A stretch of DNA of 36,719 nt from NCBI GenBank assembly GCA_029861675.1, contig JAOTYV010000006.1, positions 1 to 36,719 of the forward strand, given 5' to 3'. The translations under genes and the position numbers were made by a program. Of this stretch, positions 32,289-36,719 are shown piece by piece. The stretch is from Alphaproteobacteria bacterium (GTDB taxonomy: Bacteria; Pseudomonadota; Alphaproteobacteria; UBA8366). The notes below the pieces were generated by a model. That model did no database searches. It saw only the letters and a program-made list of their open reading frames with translations, and was not told where the DNA came from. Position 1 is the stretch's first letter. Every line of letters starts with the position of its first letter.

Positions 32289-34715
32289 ATGATGGAAATC
32301 GCGCTCGTTTTGGGAACTGGCGCTCTCATTGCCCTTGGCCTCGCGTATACCGGTCGCGTTTTCTTCGGTTGGCTGGTCATGGCGGCGACCGGGCTGGCGA
32401 CTTGGCGTCTGATGGGCGAGCCGTCCGGGGCGGTGTTTTGGGGCGTTGCGGGCGTTGCCGTCGTGTTGTCCCTCCTTTTCGGCTTCCCGGCCCTTCGATC
32501 CGTCGTGCTGTCCTCCGGTATCATGAAGATGGTGGCGCCGCTTTTTCCGAGGATGGGCGAAACGGAGCGAATTGCTCTCGAAGCCGGGACCGTGTGGTGG
32601 GACGGCGATCTGTTCTCCGGCGATCCCGATTGGAACAAGCTGTTGGCGTTCAAGCAATGGACCCTCACCGCCGATGAGCAAGCCTTTCTCGATGGTCCGG
32701 TGGAAGAGCTGTGCCAAATGACCGATGACTGGGAAATTTCCCAGCAGCGCGATCTGTCGCCGGAAGTTTGGGCGTTCATGAAGACGAACAAGTTCTTCGG
32801 CATGATCGTGCCCAAGGAATATGGCGGGCTTGGTTTTTCCGCATCCGCCCATTCCGCCGTGGTGACCAAAGTCGCCAGCCGCAGCGTCACGACGGCGGTC
32901 ACCATCATGGTGCCGAATTCGTTGGGCCCGGCCGAACTGCTGGTTCATTACGGCACGGATGAGCAGAAGACGCGCTATCTCTCAAACCTCGCCAGCGGCC
33001 ACGATATTCCCTGTTTCGCCCTGACCGAACCGGGCGCCGGCAGCGATGCCGCCAATCCGCAAAGCACCGGTGTCGTTACCAAGGGTATTTTCGACGGCAG
33101 GGAAGTCCTGGGCCTTCGTCTCAATTGGCGCAAGCGATACATTACGCTGGCTCCGGTGGCGACCGTGGTCGGTCTCGCCTTTCGCTGTCTGGACCCCGAC
33201 GGTCTGTTGGGCGGCGACGAAGACCGCGGCATCACCTGCGCGCTCTTGCCCAACGATCTGCCGGGCATGACGATCGGCGACCGTCACGACCCCATGGGCG
33301 TACCGTTTCAAAACGGTCCCATCTTCGGCGAGGATGTGTTCGTGCCGCTCGATTTCGTCATCGGCGGTCAGGATGGCATCGGCAACGGCTGGACCATGTT
33401 GATGGAGCAATTGGCGGCCGGCCGCTCCATCTCGCTACCATCGCTGTCGGCGGGGGCAGTTCAACTGGCGACCCGCGTGACGGGCGCATACGGCACGGTT
33501 CGCGAGCAATTCTCAACCGCGATCGGCCGCTTCGAGGGCATCGAAGAACCCTTGGCGCGAATTGGCGGCTACACCTATTTCATGAATGCCGCCCGGACGC
33601 TGACCGCGAGCGCGGTCGATGCGGGGGAGCGTCCCGCCGTCCTTTCCGGTGTCGTCAAGGCGTATCTGACCGAGGGGATGCGGCTCGTCGTCAACGACGC
33701 GTTCGACATTCGGGCCGGCGCCGCCATCTGCCGCGGCCCAAAAAACATCCTGGGCCGCGGCTTTATCGGTGTTCCCATCGCCATCACGGTGGAGGGCGCG
33801 AACATCCTGACCCGTTCGCTCATCATTTACGGCCAAGGCGCGATCCGCAGCCATCCGTTCATTCAGGATGAAATGGCCGCGATTGCGGACCAGGACGTCG
33901 CGCGCTTCGACAAGGCCTTCTTCGGTCACGCGGCCTTCATGGTGAAGAACATCGTGCGGTCCCTGATGCTGGCGCTGACCGGCGGCGCATTGGCGTCGTC
34001 TCCGGTGACCGGGCCGGAAGGCCGGTACTACAAGAAGCTCAGCCGCTACAGCGCCTCGTTTGCGTTGGTCTCGGATGCGGCGCTGGCCGTCCTGGGGGGT
34101 AACTTGAAGCGTCGCGAGAAAATTTCGGGCCGGCTCGCCGACGCCTTGGCATGGCTCTATCTCGGATCCGCCGCGTTGAAGCGGTTCTATGACGACGGGC
34201 GGCCGGCGCGCGATTTGCCGCTGGTGGTCTGGTCTTGCGATCTGGCGCTCCACAATATCGAGAAAGCGTTGGACGGAGTTATCGATAATTTCCCCAACCG
34301 TGTCGTGGCGTGGTTCCTACGGCGGTTGGTATTTCCGTTCGGCACCGGCGCCAAGCTGCCGAGCGATGAACTGGGCGCGAAAATTGCCAACGGTCTGCTC
34401 GATTCCAACGAAATGCGATTGGCGCTCACCGCCGACATCTTCATTCCGGATGAGCAGGAGGCCGGCTTGGGCCGGCTGGAGGCGGCCTTGACCGACGTCG
34501 TTCAGGCCCAGCCGGCGAAGCGGAAACTGAACGCGGCGGTGCGTTCGGGCAAAATCCAGACCAAGCCGCAGGACAGCCTGTATGCCCGCGCCTTCCAGGC
34601 GGGCATCATCGATGCGGACGAGAGCGAAGCGTTGTTGCAAGCCGATGTCATCCGGGACGAGGTTATCCAAGTCGATTATTTCGGGCCCGGCGACTACGCC
34701 AATCTCAAAGGCTGA
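32289..34715 (+). CDS. fadE: FadE-type acyl-CoA dehydrogenase
   Basis: Large acyl-CoA dehydrogenase, 808 aa, very near the 814 aa of E. coli FadE, performing the first oxidation of beta-oxidation with FAD. The N-terminal 75 residues hold hydrophobic, membrane-associated segments (ALVLGTGALIALGLAY, GWLVMAATGLATW, FWGVAGVAVVLSLLF). The dehydrogenase core follows, with PKEYGGLGFSASAHS, CFALTEPGAGSDAA for flavin and substrate contacts, and AAGRSISLPSLSAG. The FadE-specific C-terminal domain extends from about residue 560. GGGAAGA precedes the ATG, 22 bases after the previous stop, so the three fad genes form one operon. MMEI starts offer two adjacent ATGs. Confidence 0.96.
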   Translation: MMEIALVLGTGALIALGLAYTGRVFFGWLVMAATGLATWRLMGEPSGAVFWGVAGVAVVLSLLFGFPALRSVVLSSGIMKMVAPLFPRMGETERIALEAGTVWWDGDLFSGDPDWNKLLAFKQWTLTADEQAFLDGPVEELCQMTDDWEISQQRDLSPEVWAFMKTNKFFGMIVPKEYGGLGFSASAHSAVVTKVASRSVTTAVTIMVPNSLGPAELLVHYGTDEQKTRYLSNLASGHDIPCFALTEPGAGSDAANPQSTGVVTKGIFDGREVLGLRLNWRKRYITLAPVATVVGLAFRCLDPDGLLGGDEDRGITCALLPNDLPGMTIGDRHDPMGVPFQNGPIFGEDVFVPLDFVIGGQDGIGNGWTMLMEQLAAGRSISLPSLSAGAVQLATRVTGAYGTVREQFSTAIGRFEGIEEPLARIGGYTYFMNAARTLTASAVDAGERPAVLSGVVKAYLTEGMRLVVNDAFDIRAGAAICRGPKNILGRGFIGVPIAITVEGANILTRSLIIYGQGAIRSHPFIQDEMAAIADQDVARFDKAFFGHAAFMVKNIVRSLMLALTGGALASSPVTGPEGRYYKKLSRYSASFALVSDAALAVLGGNLKRREKISGRLADALAWLYLGSAALKRFYDDGRPARDLPLVVWSCDLALHNIEKALDGVIDNFPNRVVAWFLRRLVFPFGTGAKLPSDELGAKIANGLLDSNEMRLALTADIFIPDEQEAGLGRLEAALTDVVQAQPAKRKLNAAVRSGKIQTKPQDSLYARAFQAGIIDADESEALLQADVIRDEVIQVDYFGPGDYANLKG

Positions 34716-34914
34716 TTGCGCGCGGCCGTCGCGTGCCGCTCATCTATCGAGCGATCGGCGCGCCAATCTGCACGTCGAATGAAGTGCGGCGGAAAATGCT
34801 GGGTTGAGCGGGCGGTCATTTGCAACTCGGCATGCTAAACCTAAGGGCTGACGGATGTCGGGGCGCGACTTGTGACAATGCCATCCCAACATCGAGACCT
34901 GGAAGGAGCGACCG

Positions 34915-36034
34915 ATGGGAGCGCTGTTATTCGAACCGCTGGAATTGCGCGGGCTCCGGCTGAACAATCGGATTGTCGTCGCGCCGATGACCCAGTTCTC
35001 GGCGGATGACGGGACGGCCGGAGACTGGCATTTGATGCATCTCGGGAAGTTCGCGGTCTCGGGCGCCGGTCTGGTCTTGCCGGAATCGACCTATGTCTCG
35101 GCGGAGGCGCGCAACACGCCGCTCTGTCTTTCGCTGTACAACGACGCCCAGGAAGCCGGCGTGAAGCGGATCGCGGATTTCTTCGAGACCTATGGGACGG
35201 CGGCGCTCGGTGTTCAACTGTGCCATGGCGGGCGCCGCGCGTCGGCGCGCGTTCCCTGGAAGGGCGGCGGACCCCTGCCGGTTTCGGATGGCGGCTGTGT
35301 TACGGTCGCACCCTCCGCCATTCCGATTTCCGAGGAATGGCCCGATCCGCACGCGCTGACCAAATCGGAAATCGCCGACGTTATCCAATGTTTCGTCGAC
35401 GCGGCGCGCCGAGCGCGCCGGCATTCGCGTGATCGAGTTGCACGGGGCGCACGGATACCTGATCCATCAATTTCTATCGCCGATCAGCAACCGGCGGACA
35501 GATTCCTATGGGGGCAGTCTTCAGAACCGGATGCGGTTTCCGCTGGAACTCTACGAGGCGGTGCGCGCCGCGTGGCCCGATCACTTGCCGATCGGTCTGC
35601 GGATCTCGGCGACGGACTGGATCGAGGGCGGCTGGACCGTGGACGAAACCGTCTCGTTGGCCCGCGCCCTCGATGCGTTGGGATGCGACTACATGCATGT
35701 GTCGAGCGGCGGACTCAGCCCTGCACAAAAAATCGTCACGGGCCCCGGCTACCAGACCGGGTTTGCGGCCGCGGTGAAGGAAGCCGTGCGGATGGCGGTC
35801 ATCACGGTCGGTCAGATCCGCGACCCGCTGCAGGCGGAAACGATCCTACGCACCGGGCTGGCGGATGCGGTGGCGCTGGCGCGGGCCGTGCTGTTCAATC
35901 CGCATTGGCCGCTGCTGGCGGCGCGCGAATTGGGTGCCGATATCGCCTATCCCCGACAGTACGAGCGCGGCCATCCGGACCGCTGGGGTTCGATGGGCAT
36001 CAACGCACCGGGCAACCGGGAACCTAAAACTTAA
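34915..36034 (+). pseudogene. Old Yellow Enzyme-family NADH:flavin oxidoreductase, frameshifted
   Basis: FMN-dependent ene-reductase family protein whose homology is split across two frames. Frame one, from ATG 34915 (AAGGAG seven bases upstream), encodes the N-terminal half: LLFEPLELRGLRLNNRIVVAPM, then QLCHGGRRAS, ending in CFVDAARRAR. After about 35420 the match continues in another frame as AGIRVIELHGAHGYLIHQFL, SNRRTDSYGGSLQNRMRFP, YMHVSSGG and GLADAVALARAVLFNP, to TAA 36032-36034. The HGAHG substrate-binding histidines are present. The break lies in a GC-repeat (gcgcgccgagcgcgccgg, about 35402-35420) and needs a net loss of two bases or gain of one. Frame one stays open to 36027 by chance, so a caller may miss the fault. 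Either a real frameshift or a sequencing or assembly error. Confidence 0.88.
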
Positions 36035-36039
36035 GCAGA

Positions 36040-36719
36040 CTATGCGCTGCTGGGCGCGCGCGGCCCGAATCGCTGCCACGTATAGATTCCGGCCAGAAGG
36101 GTGGCGCCGGCGATATTGGCGGCATAGCCCGGCAGATTCGCGGGCAGGTTCAGATCGAACGGCAGGAAGCAGAAGATCGCCGCCACCGCCAGAAGGCCCC
36201 ATTCGATCCAGGTCGCCCGCCGCCGGAAAAACGCCATGGTCCAGCACGCGAAGGCCAGGGTTCCAACGGTTGCCGTCGCCATTGTCCAAGCGGCGCCGAG
36301 GGGATTCGAAAAATCGAGGATCGGCGTAAACGCGAACAGCAGTGGCATGATGTAGAGCATCTTCGCGAATCGGAAGCTCATCCAGCCGGTTTTCCAGGGA
36401 TCGCCCTGGGCGATCGACGCGGCGACGAAGGCGCCGAGACAGACCGGCGGCGTGATGTTGGAGTCCTGCGACAGCCAGAAGACGATCAGATGCGCGGCGA
36501 TCACGGCGACGCCCAGCTGTTCCAAGGCCGGACCCGCGAGAACCACCAGGACCAGATAGGACGCGGTGATCGGCAGCGCCATGCCCATCAGGAGCGAGGT
36601 GAGCGCGACCAAGAGCACCGCCAGCAGGACGCTGCCGCCGGACAGATCGACCAGGATCAGGCTCATCTTGAGGCCCAATCCGGTCATCGCGATCATCCCG
36701 ACGATCACGCCGACCGCCC
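36040..36719 (-). CDS. TRAP transporter fused permease, C-terminal part, cut by window edge
   Basis: C-terminal portion of a fused (DctQM-type, 4TM/12TM) TRAP transporter permease, which moves solute across the inner membrane after capture by a binding protein. The frame is open through the right edge, so the N-terminal majority is missing; 225 residues are visible. Family blocks are MGMALPITASYLVLVVLAGPAL, FWLSQDSNITPPVCLGAFVAA, ASIAQGDPWKTGWMSFRFAK and LYIMPLLFAFTPIL, then a hydrophobic tail. Fused TRAP permeases usually work with TAXI-type binding proteins, and none is in the window. It converges on the Old Yellow Enzyme gene with five bases between stops. Confidence 0.9.
   Translation of the reverse strand, partial: AVGVIVGMIAMTGLGLKMSLILVDLSGGSVLLAVLLVALTSLLMGMALPITASYLVLVVLAGPALEQLGVAVIAAHLIVFWLSQDSNITPPVCLGAFVAASIAQGDPWKTGWMSFRFAKMLYIMPLLFAFTPILDFSNPLGAAWTMATATVGTLAFACWTMAFFRRRATWIEWGLLAVAAIFCFLPFDLNLPANLPGYAANIAGATLLAGIYTWQRFGPRAPSSA

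Noticed and set aside
31298..32908. Open minus-strand frame of about 536 codons
   Set aside because: Antisense to the fused beta-oxidation protein and FadE genes; no recognisable domain.

Overview
The window is visibly GC-rich and gene-dense. It looks like a chromosomal accessory region of an alphaproteobacterium, probably Rhodospirillales-like. That placement is an inference from gene content: repeated tripartite tricarboxylate transporters (TTT), TRAP parts, TauD/PhyH dioxygenases, and a fused beta-oxidation protein with its dehydrogenase half first. I saw no rRNA, tRNA, CRISPR array, insertion sequence or phage gene.

Layout. (1) 1-2436: TTT operon 1 (tctC-tctB-tctA, minus strand, tctA cut by the left edge). 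(2) 2682-5872: two divergent, similar, cytoplasmic choline-sulfatase-like sulfatases. (3) 5885-8730, minus strand: TauD-type dioxygenase, beta-hydroxyacid dehydrogenase and a TRAP DctP-like binding protein without a signal peptide. (4) 8872-10143, plus strand: small cupin and PhyH-type dioxygenase. (5) 10171-14843, minus strand: TTT operon 2 followed by a third sulfatase. (6) 15251-18979, plus strand: bicupin, IclR regulator, COG0523/CobW GTPase, TauE/SafE exporter. (7) 19046-23860, minus strand: small cupin, TTT operon 3, and a lysine-rich divergent DctP. (8) 24111-27963, plus strand: GlcG/HbpS protein, second TauD-type dioxygenase, Gfo/Idh/MocA oxidoreductase, amidohydrolase. (9) 27964-28802: 839 bases without a convincing gene. 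(10) 28803-34715: a compact fatty-acid beta-oxidation operon (thiolase, fused hydroxyacyl-CoA dehydrogenase/enoyl-CoA hydratase, FadE-type dehydrogenase). (11) 34915-36034: an Old Yellow Enzyme gene broken by a frameshift. (12) 36040-36719: C-terminal end of a fused TRAP permease, cut by the right edge.

How it may work together (inference). The three sulfatases carry the C-x-P-x-R formylglycine motif but no signal peptide, so their substrates must be imported. Two of them lie on the same strand as, and next to, TTT operons. With two TauD-type dioxygenases and a TauE-type anion exporter nearby, the simplest reading is a locus for taking up and dismantling organosulfur or sulfate-ester compounds. 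The dehydrogenases, cupins and dioxygenases would process the carbon skeleton. No substrate can be read from sequence.

The most notable regulatory pattern is that all three TTT operons have tctC first, then a 95-151 base gap holding a strong GC-rich hairpin, then tightly spaced tctB-tctA. This would let the binding protein be made in excess over the membrane subunits. Other signals worth attention are direct repeats around the tctC1 promoter, a perfect palindrome between tauD1 and the cupin gene, and a shared motif upstream of the bicupin and iclR genes.
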